A DNA stretch of 64,000 bases. Origin: Photorhabdus laumondii subsp. laumondii. Lineage in GTDB: Bacteria; Pseudomonadota; Gammaproteobacteria; Enterobacterales; Enterobacteriaceae. The position numbers were made by a program, and so were the translations under genes. Positions within the stretch are counted from its first letter, which is position 1. Each line of letters starts with the position of its first letter. The stretch is taken from positions 806,001-870,000 of the forward strand of contig NZ_CP024901.1 in NCBI RefSeq assembly GCF_003343245.1, written 5' to 3'. Shown here in pieces: positions 1 through 10,912 of the stretch. The notes below the pieces were generated by a model, which saw only the letters and a program-made list of their open reading frames with translations, searched no databases and was not told the origin of the DNA.

Positions 1-1035
<1,035 letters not shown>

Positions 1036-1152
1036 ACAACACCGAAGGTGTTTTGGTGTCGGAAGACAGCAGAGAGAGATTTTTCGCTTGTTCAGAGATT
1101 GATTCGGGTGGTTGTGGCAGAAGAGCGACAACGGCCGGAAGAAAACCGAATA

Positions 1153-1271
1153 TGCCTGGCGGCGATAGCGCGGTGGTCCCACCTGACCCCATGCCGAACT
1201 CAGCAGTGAAACGCCGTAGCGCCGATGGTAGTGTGGGGTCTCCCCATGTGAGAGTAGGACACTGCCAGGCT
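1153..1271 (+). rRNA. rrf: 5S ribosomal RNA
   Basis: The sequence begins tgcctggcgg and closes with ctgccaggc, which together make the terminal helix I of 5S rRNA. The interior is nearly identical to enterobacterial 5S (cccacctgaccccatgccga, then the loop E/helix IV region ending ggggtctccccat). Length is about 119 nt, the usual size. It lies 117 nt after the 23S end. Confidence 0.95.
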
Positions 1272-1472
1272 TTAATTTTGCGTTGTATGGCGATAGAAAA
1301 GCAATACAAGGCCCCAGTGGTAGCGAGTAGGGTAACTCCGTCGGGAACGGATTTGAACGTCGCGAGGGGCGACGGCCCGAAGAGCAAACGGCAGGAAAGC
1401 CGTTTGTAAGCTGCCAAGCTTGATATTTAAGTTTTATGTCGTAACAGCGATATAAATCAAAGAGAATTCGGT
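1272..1472 (+). other. structured spacer between 5S rRNA and tRNA-Asp
   Basis: This 200-nt transcribed spacer is GC-rich in its middle and can form several short hairpins, for example cgtcgc/gcgacg near 1358-1375 and aaacggc/gccgttt near 1386-1405. It is presumably removed during processing of the rRNA operon transcript. No gene is recognisable in it. Confidence 0.5.
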
Positions 1473-1549
1473 GGTGCGGTAGTTCAGTTGGTTAGAATAC
1501 CGGCCTGTCACGCCGGGGGTCGCGGGTTCGAGCCCCGTCCGCACCGCCA
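1473..1549 (+). tRNA. aspU: tRNA-Asp (anticodon GTC)
   Basis: This is a 77-nt cloverleaf. The acceptor stem ggtgcgg pairs with ccgcacc, the discriminator base is g, and CCA is encoded. The anticodon loop ctgtcac carries GTC and the T arm contains ggttcgagccc. In Enterobacterales a tRNA-Asp often ends the rRNA operon next to yafD-region genes, as in the E. coli rrnH-aspU arrangement, and yafD follows here. The symbol is by that analogy. Confidence 0.95.
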
Positions 1550-1565
1550 CCTTAATTTGCAGAGA

Positions 1566-1596
1566 AAACCCTGAGAGAAATTTCAGGGTTTTTTGC
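1566..1596 (+). terminator. intrinsic terminator of the rRNA operon
   Basis: A hairpin of aaccctga and tcagggtt is followed directly by a run of T residues, a classic Rho-independent terminator. It lies 17 nt after the tRNA-Asp CCA end. Confidence 0.85.
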
Positions 1597-1688
1597 TGTT
1601 TATGAGTATTAAAATCAATAATTACCTTATTATATTTGATAGAATCGGATAGTTTTTATAGTTATTTTGTACTTAAGAGGTTTTTTAC

Positions 1689-2471
1689 GTGGTAAAAAAA
1701 ACCTATGCGATAAGATATGTTGCTGGACAACCTGTTGAACGTGTCTTTCCTATGTCGACTCATCAGCTTGGGAATACATTACCTGTAGGTACTCCTTTGA
1801 TCACTGGTACAAATGAGCTTAGGGTTGTTGTATGGAATATCTATAAACAGCAGCGTCCTTCATGGCGAAAGGTTCTGAAAGAGCTGACTAACGAAAGCCA
1901 GTTGATTTTATTACAAGAAGCGCAGACAACTCCTGATTTAGTTGAATTTGCTACCTCAAATTACCTAATATCTGATCAAGTTCCCGCATTTCTATTACCA
2001 CAACACCCCTCTGGTGTAATGACGTTAGCAACTTCTCATCCTGTCTATTGTTGCCCATTGAGAGAGAAAGAGCCTCTTTTACGTTTATCTAAGTCCGCTC
2101 TCATCACTGTTTATCTTTTACAAGATAATCGTCAGTTAATGGTTATTAATGTGCATGCGATAAATTTCAGTTTTGGTGTGGATGTGTATAGCCGCCAGTT
2201 GAATAATATTGGTGTTCATGTTCGTTTACATAATGGCCCAGTCATTATGGCTGGTGATTTTAATGCATGGAGTAAGCAACGATTAAATGCTTTAAAACGT
2301 TTTACCAGATATTTACACCTTGAAGAAGTATCTTTTACTGATGACTATCGAACAATCGCATTTGGTAGACCTTTAGATTTTATTTTTTACCGAGAGTTGA
2401 ATATCGCTAATGCTATTGTGATACCTACTGATGCCTCCGATCATAATCCTCTTGTTGTGAATTTTTATTAA
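1689..2471 (+). CDS. yafD: YafD, endonuclease/exonuclease/phosphatase-fold protein
   Basis: The 260-residue protein aligns by eye along its whole length with E. coli YafD. It has the motifs of the EEP (DNase I-like) metal-dependent phosphodiesterase fold: [10 protein letters not shown] near residue 48, LLQEAQT near 74, [11 protein letters not shown] near 154, AGDFNAW near 188 and a terminal SDHNPL. The substrate is not established. The start is GTG at 1689, preceded by an aagagg ribosome-binding site; the N-terminus [11 protein letters not shown] matches the family. It stands alone downstream of the rRNA operon, as in related genomes. Confidence 0.93.
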   Translation: MVKKTYAIRYVAGQPVERVFPMSTHQLGNTLPVGTPLITGTNELRVVVWNIYKQQRPSWRKVLKELTNESQLILLQEAQTTPDLVEFATSNYLISDQVPAFLLPQHPSGVMTLATSHPVYCCPLREKEPLLRLSKSALITVYLLQDNRQLMVINVHAINFSFGVDVYSRQLNNIGVHVRLHNGPVIMAGDFNAWSKQRLNALKRFTRYLHLEEVSFTDDYRTIAFGRPLDFIFYRELNIANAIVIPTDASDHNPLVVNFY

Positions 2472-2708
2472 CTCTTTATTATAAGAATATATCCATCTAT
2501 TTTTTATGAATTAAATTCTTATTTAATTCATTGAAAAAACATTATATCATTATTACTTTATTGTAACTGTTTATTATCTGTTTTGATGGGTTTATATTTT
2601 AAAAATAAAATTTATTTCTATTAAAATAATATATAAATTATTTTAATTAATATGTGTAAGTTATATTGAGATAAATATTAAATATATTTCATTTGGGTAA
2701 ATTAAAAT
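2472..2708. other. AT-rich intergenic region between convergent genes
   Basis: This very AT-rich stretch lies between the ends of yafD and the permease gene. I see no ORF, RNA or repeat in it. Confidence 0.5.
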
Positions 2709-2737
2709 AAATGCCAGATTAATCTGGCATTTTTTAT
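2709..2737. terminator. bidirectional terminator for yafD and proY
   Basis: A perfect palindrome of atgccagatt and aatctggcat is flanked by A-rich and T-rich sequence, so it can terminate transcription from both sides. It lies 10 nt beyond the stop of the minus-strand permease gene. Confidence 0.8.
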
Positions 2738-2746
2738 GAATGAAAA

Positions 2747-4132
2747 TTATTTATTTATCTGATGGATTTGAGAAATATTTTTCTTTTTGCTAAAGAAGTA
2801 GGTGATTGATAATAAGATTACCCATGTGATTCCCACAATTAATGCAATGCGGGTTTTCTCGAAATAGCCCAGTAATACAATAACAAATACCATAAAGATA
2901 ATGGTTAATGCTGGCGCTATTGGCCACATAGGTACGGGGAATTTCAAGGTCTTAACTTCTTCTTTGCTCATTTTGCGGCGCATAGCAACCTGAGAAAGTA
3001 GGATCATTAACCATACCCATACAGTAGCAAATGTCGCGATAGAGGCAATGATAACGAAAATTTCTTCCGGAATCATATAGTTGAGTATAACGCCAATTAA
3101 GAGAACTGCTGACATAACGATTACAGTCATCCAGGGTACGCCATTACGGCTCAGCTTGGTGAATGATTTAGGCGCTTGTCCTTCTTGGGCCATGCCGTAC
3201 ATCATACGACCAGCACCAAAAATATCGCTATTGATTGCTGAAATTGCGGCAGTAATCACTACAATATTGAGAATGTTGGCAGCAGAATTGATACCCAAGC
3301 TAGAAAAAATCTGTACGAATGGGCTACCTTCTTGACCGATCTGATTCCACGGATAAATACACATTAAAATAAACAGAGTCAGTACATAGAACAGCAGAAT
3401 ACGGAAAGGGACAGCGTTGATTGCTTTTGGAATTGTTTTCTCGGGGTTTTTGGTCTCACTGGCAGTAATACCAATGACTTCAATACCACCAAAAGCAAAC
3501 ATCACAATAGCGAGTGACGCTATCACACCACTGATGCCATTAGGCATAAAACCGCCATATTCCCACAAACTGGCAATGCCGGTTGCATGATCTGTTTCTT
3601 GGCCGAATCCATAGATCATGATAATCATGCCACCGATAATCATAGCGATAATTGCGGTGACTTTCACAATCGAAAGCCAGAATTCCATTTCACCGAAAAT
3701 CTTCACATGACAAAGATTAATTGCGCCAATAAAGCAGACAATGCTTAGTACCCAGATCCATTGCTCCACATGGGGGAACCAGAGCTTCATATAAAAACCA
3801 AATGCAGTAACGTCAGCCAGGCAGACGATCAGCATTTCGAATATATAATTCCATCCGGTTAGAAATCCGGCTAAAGGTCCGAGGTAATGGCTGGCATAGT
3901 GTGAAAAAGAACCGGCTACTGGATGGTGAACAGCCATTTCACCTAATGCACGCATCACCATAAATACGGCAGCACCGCCGATTAAATAGGCGAGTAATAC
4001 GGCGGGTCCAGCTTGCTGAATAGCAGCTGCGGAGCCATAGAACAGCCCTGTGCCTATTGCGGAGCCTAATGCCATAAAGCGGATGTGCCGCCCGGTTAGA
4101 CCCCGTTTCAGCTGAGTTTCATTATTCTGCAT
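2747..4132 (-). CDS. proY: ProY-type amino acid permease (APC superfamily)
   Basis: This 461-residue inner-membrane transporter has about 12 hydrophobic segments. It opens with [20 protein letters not shown], the conserved first helix of the amino-acid/H+ symporters (APC family). Close agreement with E. coli ProY throughout ([53 protein letters not shown]) favours the ProY subgroup over AroP/LysP/CycA. ProY is described as a cryptic proline permease or related neutral/aromatic amino-acid carrier, so the real substrate here is uncertain. The gene is transcribed alone and convergent with yafD. Confidence 0.85.
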   Translation of the reverse strand: MQNNETQLKRGLTGRHIRFMALGSAIGTGLFYGSAAAIQQAGPAVLLAYLIGGAAVFMVMRALGEMAVHHPVAGSFSHYASHYLGPLAGFLTGWNYIFEMLIVCLADVTAFGFYMKLWFPHVEQWIWVLSIVCFIGAINLCHVKIFGEMEFWLSIVKVTAIIAMIIGGMIIMIYGFGQETDHATGIASLWEYGGFMPNGISGVIASLAIVMFAFGGIEVIGITASETKNPEKTIPKAINAVPFRILLFYVLTLFILMCIYPWNQIGQEGSPFVQIFSSLGINSAANILNIVVITAAISAINSDIFGAGRMMYGMAQEGQAPKSFTKLSRNGVPWMTVIVMSAVLLIGVILNYMIPEEIFVIIASIATFATVWVWLMILLSQVAMRRKMSKEEVKTLKFPVPMWPIAPALTIIFMVFVIVLLGYFEKTRIALIVGITWVILLSITYFFSKKKNISQIHQINK

Positions 4133-4302
4133 TATTTATTCCTGTCACTTTCTCAGTGCTAGATATATTTTAAGCACACAATGCCTCGACAAGTCGCATG
4201 TTAGCTAAGCGAAGCAAACCCCGTACCTTATCATAAAGATTGATGTTCGAGGGATAGATATCTGCAATAATGCGCCCTTGCCTAATGAAACCAGAGATTT
4301 GT

Positions 4303-4974
4303 ATGTTTTACCCGATTAACGAAATATTCCAGACATTGCAGGGAGAAGGTTTTTTTACCGGCGTCCCGGCAATTTTTATTCGTCTACAAGGGTGTCCGGT
4401 TGGTTGTAGCTGGTGTGATACTAAACACACTTGGGAGAAAGAAGTGGAAAAGCAACGGACATTGGAAACAATTTTGCTGAAGACGAGTGAAAGCAATGAA
4501 TGGAGTAAAGCTTCTCCTAAGCAAATTACAGCGCTGTTTGTTCAACAGAAATATACCGCACGCCACGTTGTTATTACTGGTGGTGAGCCTTGTCTCTATG
4601 ATCTTATTCCTCTGACCGAAGAGTTAGAAAGTCTTGGCTACCAATGCCAGATAGAAACCAGTGGTACGTATCATGTTAAATGTTCTGCTGCTACTTGGGT
4701 GACGGTTTCACCAAAAGTTAACATGCGTGGTGGTTACCGGATATTGCAGCAGGCTTTGCAGAGAGCTAATGAAATAAAATATCCAGTTGCGAGGGAAAGG
4801 GATATTGAAGCATTGGATGAGTTATTAGCGACATTAAATGACAACTCATCACGTATTATTGCATTGCAACCGATTAGCCAGAAAGAAGAAGCTACCCGTT
4901 TATGTATTGAAACCTGTATTGCCCGTAATTGGCGATTTTCTATGCAAACACATAAATATTTGAATATCGCCTGA
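4303..4974 (+). CDS. queE: 7-carboxy-7-deazaguanine synthase
   Basis: QueE is a radical-SAM enzyme that converts 6-carboxy-tetrahydropterin to 7-carboxy-7-deazaguanine in queuosine biosynthesis. The cluster-binding cysteines are visible in GCPVGCSWCDTKHTWE (C-x3-C-x2-C), and VVITGGEPC is the SAM-binding GGE motif. The C-terminus SMQTHKYLNIA is identical to E. coli QueE. I chose the ATG at 4303 (MFYPINEIFQTLQGEG) because it matches the family N-terminus; an upstream in-frame ATG at 4270 would add 11 poorly matching residues. queD, encoding the previous pathway step, lies convergently just downstream. Confidence 0.95.
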   Translation: MFYPINEIFQTLQGEGFFTGVPAIFIRLQGCPVGCSWCDTKHTWEKEVEKQRTLETILLKTSESNEWSKASPKQITALFVQQKYTARHVVITGGEPCLYDLIPLTEELESLGYQCQIETSGTYHVKCSAATWVTVSPKVNMRGGYRILQQALQRANEIKYPVARERDIEALDELLATLNDNSSRIIALQPISQKEEATRLCIETCIARNWRFSMQTHKYLNIA

Positions 4975-4978
4975 GAAA

Positions 4979-5014
4979 AGCTTACTGCACTGGAGGTTTC
5001 CTGGTGCAGTAAGT
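4979..5014. terminator. bidirectional terminator between queE and queD
   Basis: A perfect 10-bp stem (cttactgcac with gtgcagtaag) and a 13-nt loop lie in the 44-nt gap between two convergent genes. T residues follow on the plus strand. Confidence 0.75.
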
Positions 5015-5018
5015 TGTT

Positions 5019-5381
5019 TCATTTGCCGCGGAAAATACATCCCGCAGTACAGGTTTCCTTCACCATAACGGCACTGAGTTGTGGAACTATTGGTTTAACT
5101 TTATGCCAAATCCAGGTTGCCAATACTTCGCTGGTTGGATTTTCCAGTCCAGGGATATCGTTCAGGTAATGGTGATCTAGCTGTTCCCAAACAGGCTTGA
5201 ATAGGGCTTTTAAATCGGCAAAGTCCATAATCCAGCCACTATGAGGATCGACCTCCCCGGTAATTTCCAGTCGTACTATAAATGAGTGTCCATGCAGGCG
5301 ACCGCATTTATGGCCTTCTGGGACATGTGGCAGACGGTGGGCAGCTTCAAACTGAAAATCTTTAAAAATCGTTGTGCTCAT
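5019..5381 (-). CDS. queD: 6-carboxy-5,6,7,8-tetrahydropterin synthase
   Basis: QueD makes 6-carboxy-tetrahydropterin from dihydroneopterin triphosphate, feeding QueE. The 120-residue product shows the family zinc histidines in FEAAHRLPH and CGRLHGHSF, and the conserved [17 protein letters not shown] and KETCTAGC motifs. The start at 5381 gives [15 protein letters not shown], identical in register to E. coli QueD, and has a strong agggaga ribosome-binding site. An upstream ATG would add seven unrelated residues. It is divergent from cysJ. Confidence 0.95.
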   Translation of the reverse strand: MSTTIFKDFQFEAAHRLPHVPEGHKCGRLHGHSFIVRLEITGEVDPHSGWIMDFADLKALFKPVWEQLDHHYLNDIPGLENPTSEVLATWIWHKVKPIVPQLSAVMVKETCTAGCIFRGK

Positions 5382-5402
5382 AGTGGTTCTCCCTGACTTC
5401 AA

Positions 5403-5647
5403 AAAACCCGCTATTCTACCCGATCTTCTGAATTAAACCTGGTTTTTTCATTTTTTTGCTATTGCTCTTATTAACTGTTTTATAGATATATTAAATCTGT
5501 AAATATGGTTAGGCGTTTTGGTTATTTGATATTGCGATAGTTTCTTTAAATAGTCACAAGTCGCTGAGATAACCTTACAAACCATCCCTATTTATTTTTT
5601 CTACTAAAAATAACGGACATTGGTAATCGTAAAGGGCAGCACAGGAC
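5403..5647. promoter_or_regulatory. divergent queD / cysJ promoter region
   Basis: This 245-bp AT-rich region separates the divergent queD and cysJIH genes. In enterobacteria cysJIH promoters are activated by CysB with N-acetylserine. CysB sites are too degenerate for me to place here by eye, so only the region is annotated. Confidence 0.4.
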
Positions 5648-7450
5648 ATGAGCATAAAACCACCTTCAATTTCACTTCTTCCGGTTTCACCTGAACAGCT
5701 AGTGCGTTTGCAATCGGAGATTGGGGATTTTTCACCAACTCAATTAGCCTGGTTGTCTGGTTATTTTTGGGGAATGGTGAATCAACAACCACAGGTTCAG
5801 GCTGTGGTTCCGGCGGTTCCGGCACAGGAGACGATTACATTAATTTCAGCTTCACAAACCGGTAATGCTCGTCGTTTAGCTGAGCAGCTCCGTGAGGATT
5901 TGTTGGCACAGAAACTCAATGTCAATCTATTCAATGCCGGTGATTATAAATTCAAACAAATTGCTCAAGAAAAGATACTGATAATTATTGCTTCTACCCA
6001 AGGTGAAGGAGAACCTGCTGAGGAAGCGGTTGCATTGTATAAATATCTCTATTCTAAAAAGGTGCCGAAGCTGAATGATACGGTATTTGCGGTTTTTGGT
6101 CTGGGTGATACCTCTTATGAGCGATTTTGCCAGGCTGGAAAAGATTTCGATAATCGTCTGAATGAATTAGGCGCTCAACGGCTTCTGGAGCGTGTAGATG
6201 GTGATGTCGAATATCAGCAGGTTGCGGATCAGTGGCGTAAACAATTAACTGGAATCCTGAAACAGCGTATTCCAACTGAGACAGGAACTGAGATTACTTC
6301 TGCACAGGACAGATCGGTAAATGAAGTTTTTTCAACTTCTTATACTAAACAGGCACCATTGACTGCGGCTTTAGCTACTTGCCAGAAAATAACGGGTCGT
6401 GGTTCTGATAAAGATGTTCGCCATATTGAAATTGATCTGGGTGATTCAGGTTTGCGTTATCAGCCAGGTGATGCTTTGGGTGTTTGGTTTGAAAATGATC
6501 CGGAGCTGGTGGATGAAGTGTTGAATTTGCTCTGGTTGCAGGGAACAGAACAAGTTGAGGTTAATGGTCAGAAATTGTCATTGAGAGAAGCGCTGATCAG
6601 CCATGTTGAGCTAACCCAAAATACCAGTGTGATTGTGGAAAAATACGCCGTTCTCGCGAAAGATGAAAAATTACTTTCTTTGATTGCTGATAAACAAGCA
6701 TTACAACAATACGCTCACAACAAGCCGATTGCCGATATGATAAGGGAAGCGGCTTCTCAACCAGAGGCGCAGCAATTTATTGATTTGCTACGGCCTTTGA
6801 CACCAAGACTTTATTCAATTTCTTCTTCTCAGGCAGAAATGGAAAATGAAGTTCATCTTACAGTTGGTGTGGTTCGTTATGAAATTGACGGACGGGCCCG
6901 CACTGGCGGTGCATCCGGCTATCTGGCAGATCGCTTACAGGAAAATAGTGATATTCGTATTTTTATTGAGCATAACGATAATTTTCGTCTGCCTGCCGAT
7001 CCACGCACGCCTGTCATCATGATTGGGCCGGGAACCGGAATTGCACCATTTCGGGCATTTATGCAGCAAAGGGAAGCTGATGGCGCTGAAGGGAAAAATT
7101 GGCTGTTCTTTGGTAATCCACATTTTACTGAAGATTTTCTCTATCAAGTGGAGTGGCAGCGTTATGTCAAAGATGGCCTGTTAACCCGTATTGATCTGGC
7201 ATGGTCCCGTGATCAGCAGCATAAAATTTATGTCCAAGACAAACTGCGTGAGCAGGGTGAAGCGGTATGGTGCTGGATTAAGGAAGGTGCACATCTGTAT
7301 GTGTGTGGTGATGCAAACCGCATGGCAAAAGATGTGGAACATGCGTTATTGGATATTATTGCTGAGCATGGCGGCATGGATACCGAACAGGCAGATGAAT
7401 TCTTAAGTGAACTGCGCTTTGAGCGCCGTTATCAGAGGGATGTGTACTAA
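5648..7450 (+). CDS. cysJ: sulfite reductase flavoprotein (alpha) subunit
   Basis: CysJ takes electrons from NADPH through FAD and FMN to the CysI hemoprotein, which reduces sulfite to sulfide in the cytoplasm. The 600-residue protein has an N-terminal flavodoxin domain ([15 protein letters not shown] near 65, [13 protein letters not shown] near 117) and a C-terminal FNR-type domain with RLYSISSSQ (FAD), [12 protein letters not shown] (NADPH) and the terminal RDVY. Length matches E. coli CysJ (599). cysI follows with a 1-nt stop/start overlap (TAATG), so translation is probably coupled. Confidence 0.97.
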   Translation: MSIKPPSISLLPVSPEQLVRLQSEIGDFSPTQLAWLSGYFWGMVNQQPQVQAVVPAVPAQETITLISASQTGNARRLAEQLREDLLAQKLNVNLFNAGDYKFKQIAQEKILIIIASTQGEGEPAEEAVALYKYLYSKKVPKLNDTVFAVFGLGDTSYERFCQAGKDFDNRLNELGAQRLLERVDGDVEYQQVADQWRKQLTGILKQRIPTETGTEITSAQDRSVNEVFSTSYTKQAPLTAALATCQKITGRGSDKDVRHIEIDLGDSGLRYQPGDALGVWFENDPELVDEVLNLLWLQGTEQVEVNGQKLSLREALISHVELTQNTSVIVEKYAVLAKDEKLLSLIADKQALQQYAHNKPIADMIREAASQPEAQQFIDLLRPLTPRLYSISSSQAEMENEVHLTVGVVRYEIDGRARTGGASGYLADRLQENSDIRIFIEHNDNFRLPADPRTPVIMIGPGTGIAPFRAFMQQREADGAEGKNWLFFGNPHFTEDFLYQVEWQRYVKDGLLTRIDLAWSRDQQHKIYVQDKLREQGEAVWCWIKEGAHLYVCGDANRMAKDVEHALLDIIAEHGGMDTEQADEFLSELRFERRYQRDVY

Positions 7451-9180
7451 TGAACGATAAACAACATGGTCCTTTTATTGTCGAAGGTAAACTGGCTGAC
7501 AGTGAGCGTATGAAGCAGGAGAGTAATTTTCTGCGAGGTACGATTAGTGAAGATTTAACTAATGGCTTGACGGGAGGTTTTGAAGGGGACAATTTCCTGT
7601 TGATTCGTTTTCATGGCATGTATCAGCAGGATGATCGTGATATCCGTGCTGAACGCGCTGAGCAAAAACTGGAGCCACGTCATGCAATAATGTTGCGCTG
7701 CCGTCTGCCGGGTGGCGTGATTACGCCACAGCAATGGTTGGGCATTGATAAGTTTGCTGAAGAGAATACCCTTTATGGCAGTATCCGGTTGACTAACCGC
7801 CAGACATTTCAATTTCATGGCATTTTAAAAGGGAAAGTAAAACTTGCGCATCAATTGCTGAATCAAGTTGGGCTGGATTCGCTCGCGACGGCGAATGACG
7901 TTAATCGCAATGTGCTTTGTACCTCGAATCCTATTCAATCAGAGCTACATCAGCAAGCTTACGAATGGGCGAAGAAAATCTCAGAACATTTACTGCCACG
8001 TACCCGTGCTTATGCTGAACTCTGGTTGGATAAAGAAAAAGTCGCAACGACCGATGAAGAGCCGATTCTTGGCTCGACTTATTTGCCGCGTAAATTCAAA
8101 ACCACGGTAGTTATTCCTCCACAGAATGATGTTGATCTGCATGCCAACGATCTGAATTTTATTGCTATTGCAGAAGGTAGCAAGTTGGTTGGTTTTAACG
8201 TGTTGGTGGGTGGTGGTTTGGCGATGACTCACGGTGATAAAAATACCTATCCAAGTATGGCGAGTGAGTTTGGTTATATCCCGCTTGAGCATACGTTGGC
8301 AATTGCGGAAGCTGTGGTGACAACTCAGCGTGATTGGGGTAACCGGACTGAGCGTAAAAATGCCAAAACCAAATATACGTTGGAGCGGGTTGGTGTTGAG
8401 ACTTTTAAAGCAGAGGTAGAGAGACGCGCTGGCGTGAAATTTGAGGCAATCCGACCTTATGAATTTACTGGTCGTGGTGATCAAATTGGCTGGCTGAAAG
8501 GTATCGATGATAAATGGCATTTGACACTGTTTATTGAGAATGGTCGCCTTTTGGACTACCCCGGCAAGCCGCTGAAAAGCGGTGTTGCTGAAATTGCCAA
8601 AATACATAAAGGGGATTTTCGCCTGACGGCCAATCAGAACTTAATCATTGCTGGTATTCCTGAAAGTGAGAAACAACGCATTGAAACTATCGCCTGTCGG
8701 CATGGATTGATTGACGATAAAACCACAGTTCAGCGTAAAAACTCAATGGCCTGTGTCTCTTTCCCAACTTGCCCATTGGCAATGGCTGAGGCTGAACGTT
8801 TTTTACCGGAGTTTGTCACTCATGTTGAACAATTGATGAATAAACACGGTATTGGTGATGAACATATTGTTTTGCGGGTGACGGGTTGTCCGAATGGTTG
8901 TGCTAGAGCGATGTTGGCGGAGGTAGGGCTAGTTGGCAAAGCGCTTGATCGTTATAACCTTCATCTTGGTGGTAATCGGATTGGTACCCGTATTCCACGC
9001 ATGTATAAAGAAAATATCAGCTCACAAGCGATTTTATCCATCATGGATGAACTTATTGGGCGTTGGGCGACAGGTCGGCAGCCAAATGAAGGTTTTGGTG
9101 ATTTCCTGATCCGCACGGATATTATCAAGCCGGTACTGGATTCAGCCCGCGATTTTTACGATTGGCAGGAGGCGGTATGA
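7450..9180 (+). CDS. cysI: sulfite reductase hemoprotein (beta) subunit
   Basis: CysI carries siroheme coupled to a 4Fe-4S cluster and performs the six-electron reduction of sulfite to sulfide. The four cluster-ligand cysteines are seen in [10 protein letters not shown] (C-x5-C) and GCPNGCARA (C-x3-C) near residues 435 and 480. The substrate-binding arginine/lysine segments NRQTFQFHG and TAPRNVLCTS-like regions (here [13 protein letters not shown]) are also present. Length 576 fits the family (570). It starts on the cysJ stop and overlaps cysH by ATGA. The siroheme cofactor comes from the nearby cysG product. Confidence 0.97.
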   Translation: MNDKQHGPFIVEGKLADSERMKQESNFLRGTISEDLTNGLTGGFEGDNFLLIRFHGMYQQDDRDIRAERAEQKLEPRHAIMLRCRLPGGVITPQQWLGIDKFAEENTLYGSIRLTNRQTFQFHGILKGKVKLAHQLLNQVGLDSLATANDVNRNVLCTSNPIQSELHQQAYEWAKKISEHLLPRTRAYAELWLDKEKVATTDEEPILGSTYLPRKFKTTVVIPPQNDVDLHANDLNFIAIAEGSKLVGFNVLVGGGLAMTHGDKNTYPSMASEFGYIPLEHTLAIAEAVVTTQRDWGNRTERKNAKTKYTLERVGVETFKAEVERRAGVKFEAIRPYEFTGRGDQIGWLKGIDDKWHLTLFIENGRLLDYPGKPLKSGVAEIAKIHKGDFRLTANQNLIIAGIPESEKQRIETIACRHGLIDDKTTVQRKNSMACVSFPTCPLAMAEAERFLPEFVTHVEQLMNKHGIGDEHIVLRVTGCPNGCARAMLAEVGLVGKALDRYNLHLGGNRIGTRIPRMYKENISSQAILSIMDELIGRWATGRQPNEGFGDFLIRTDIIKPVLDSARDFYDWQEAV

Positions 9181-9911
9181 GCCAATTCAGCTTATCTCAA
9201 TGTGTTAGTATGACTGCTGAACAACAAGAGCAATCACTGGCTGAGATTAATCTTCGGCTTGAAATGATGGATGCTCACCAGAGAGTAAACTGGGCATTGG
9301 AAAATTTGCCAGGGGAGTTTGTTCTTTCCTCCAGTTTTGGTATTCAGGCGGCGGTATGTCTTCATTTAGTGACACAAGAATATCCTGATATTCCGGTCAT
9401 ACTTACTGATACCGGTTATCTATTCCCTGAAACTTATCAATTCATAGATAAACTCACAACGCAACTGAAACTGAATTTGCAAGTATTCAGTGCTGAGCAT
9501 TCCCCGGCCTGGCAGGAAGCTCGCTATGGGAAATTGTGGGAGCAAGGCGTAGAGGGAATAGAGCGTTACAATCAGATTAATAAGGTTGAACCAATGAATC
9601 GGGCTTTGAAAAATCTGAGAGCACAAAGTTGGTTTGCTGGTTTACGCCGTCAGCAATCTGAAAGTCGATCAAAATTACCGGTTTTAGCTGTACAGCGGGG
9701 AGTATTTAAGATTTTGCCGATTATCGACTGGGATAACCGGCGTGTGCATCAATATCTGACAAAACATGGCTTGGAATATCATCCATTATGGGAACAGGGT
9801 TATCTCTCTGTTGGTGACATCCATACAACTCAAAAATGGGAACCGGGCATGAGTGAAGAACAAACCCGTTTTTTTGGCTTGAAGCGAGAATGTGGGTTAC
9901 ATGAGAATTAA
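9177..9911 (+). CDS. cysH: phosphoadenosine phosphosulfate (PAPS) reductase
   Basis: CysH reduces PAPS to sulfite using thioredoxin. The 244-residue length equals E. coli CysH. The protein shows the PP-loop-like substrate segment [11 protein letters not shown] near residue 48, [10 protein letters not shown] near 79, and the active-site ECGLH at the C-terminus that carries the catalytic cysteine. I chose the ATG at 9177, which overlaps the cysI stop (ATGA) and gives MSQFSLSQ; an ATG at 9162 would add five residues inside cysI. It is the last gene of cysJIH. Confidence 0.96.
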   Translation: MSQFSLSQCVSMTAEQQEQSLAEINLRLEMMDAHQRVNWALENLPGEFVLSSSFGIQAAVCLHLVTQEYPDIPVILTDTGYLFPETYQFIDKLTTQLKLNLQVFSAEHSPAWQEARYGKLWEQGVEGIERYNQINKVEPMNRALKNLRAQSWFAGLRRQQSESRSKLPVLAVQRGVFKILPIIDWDNRRVHQYLTKHGLEYHPLWEQGYLSVGDIHTTQKWEPGMSEEQTRFFGLKRECGLHEN

Positions 9912-9943
9912 AAAACCGGTATTTCCTGAGTGGGATTGATGAT

Positions 9944-9974
9944 AAAGCCCTCGCTTTGTTTTAAGGCGAGGGTG
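9944..9974 (+). terminator. possible terminator after cysJIH
   Basis: The stem ccctcgc/gcgaggg lies 37 nt after the cysH stop. The following T-tract is weak, so termination efficiency is uncertain. Confidence 0.4.
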
Positions 9975-10016
9975 ATGATTAATATAAATAGTCTGAAAGA
10001 CAATTTAGTCGGATTT

Positions 10017-10373
10017 TTACGCGTGTTTCATTCGTTCATTTAAAGTTTCAATGATGAACGCATTCACCGAAATCTGATGCTCGGCTGCTGCGCAATGCAA
10101 TCGCTCTCCAAATGATTCGGGGTAGCGCAGAGTAAATGTTTTGATTTTTTCTTGCCTTGCATAAGGTTCAATACCTGATGCGTTACAATCTTCAAGATAT
10201 TCATGTAGAGATATTTTACCCTCATCTTGCAACCCCTGAATACTATCAGAGATAAAATCACAATAACCAGACAGCCCTAAAAATTTACCCCTGAACATGC
10301 CAATTTCTGGCACGTAGCTAATAATAGCCTGCTGTCCGGCTATTACCATTGTATTTTGTACTGTCATCTTCAT
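10017..10373 (-). CDS. hicB: HicB-family antitoxin
   Basis: The 118-residue protein has the HicB architecture: an N-terminal RNase H-like partial fold (YVPEIGMFRGKFLGLSGYCDF near 20-40) followed by a C-terminal ribbon-helix-helix or helix segment (TFTLRYPESFGERLHCAAAE, then SVNAFIIETLNERM) for operator binding. HicB neutralises HicA. Its start overlaps the end of hicA by 4 nt, a typical coupled toxin-antitoxin arrangement. The pair is oriented against the flanking cys genes, which suggests horizontal insertion. Confidence 0.88.
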   Translation of the reverse strand: MKMTVQNTMVIAGQQAIISYVPEIGMFRGKFLGLSGYCDFISDSIQGLQDEGKISLHEYLEDCNASGIEPYARQEKIKTFTLRYPESFGERLHCAAAEHQISVNAFIIETLNERMKHA

Positions 10374-10645
10374 GGCTCAACTCCTATGCTTTCTAACCAT
10401 TCTCGTAGGCTGACGACGGCCCCTTTGTCAGTATCTGGTGAGGGATGTGGACGGTGAAATCTGGCAATACTATCGTTTAGCAACAGCCTGCAACGTGAAC
10501 CTTTCCCCTCTTTAACCTCACCTCCCAGAGCGATTATGAGTGATTCCACGTCAGACCACTTAATTCCCGCAGGAACAGGCATTTTAAATATCTGCTCCAA
10601 CGTATTTTTTTGCCTCTTCCTGAGCATTGAAACCTGTTCTTTCAT
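10370..10645 (-). CDS. hicA: HicA-family mRNA interferase toxin
   Basis: HicA toxins are small dsRBD-fold ribonucleases that cleave mRNA. The C-terminal two thirds shows the family pattern: IKWSDVESLIIALGGEVKEG, then SRCRLLL, then a catalytic-type histidine in ARFHRPHPSP and KGAVVSLREWLESIGV. The 91-residue length from 10645 is slightly long for HicA, so the internal ATG at 10627 (MLRKRQKN) is an alternative start; neither has a strong ribosome-binding site. hicB follows with a 4-nt overlap. Confidence 0.85.
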   Translation of the reverse strand: MKEQVSMLRKRQKNTLEQIFKMPVPAGIKWSDVESLIIALGGEVKEGKGSRCRLLLNDSIARFHRPHPSPDTDKGAVVSLREWLESIGVEP

Positions 10646-10663
10646 TTCTCGTATTGCTTTCTG

Positions 10664-10724
10664 TGAAGTCAGATTATGAAGTTATATTGAACTCAATGAC
10701 ATATGAAGTCAAATTTTGAAGTCA
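10664..10724. promoter_or_regulatory. repeat boxes upstream of hicAB (candidate HicB operator)
   Basis: Two related boxes, each with tgaagtca followed by a spacer and tgaagt, occur at 10664-10682 and 10704-10724, 40 bp apart, immediately upstream of hicA. Toxin-antitoxin operons are commonly autoregulated by the antitoxin binding such repeats. Binding by HicB here is an inference. Confidence 0.55.
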
Positions 10725-10912
10725 TTTACTTTTCCTGCCCTTAGCGATGTAGTGCAAAAAAACACACTAGCCCTGTTCTAGAGAGGTTGGCTATATTCCA
10801 TTACAGAACATCAAATTCTTTTTTGTCATTTTATAACTTTACCGCTGACTCATATATTCATTCGAAACAGTTTCAGTACTTATAAATATTTCACTGGATA
10901 TCAAGGGCAATT

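Noticed and set aside
4133..4302. Possible preQ1 riboswitch upstream of queE
   Set aside because: I looked for the compact pseudoknot and terminal aptamer bases but could not identify them, so I make no claim.
7990..8607. 205-codon minus-strand ORF inside cysI
   Set aside because: cysI is intact on the plus strand with all cluster cysteines. The antisense frame has no start signal or recognisable domain.
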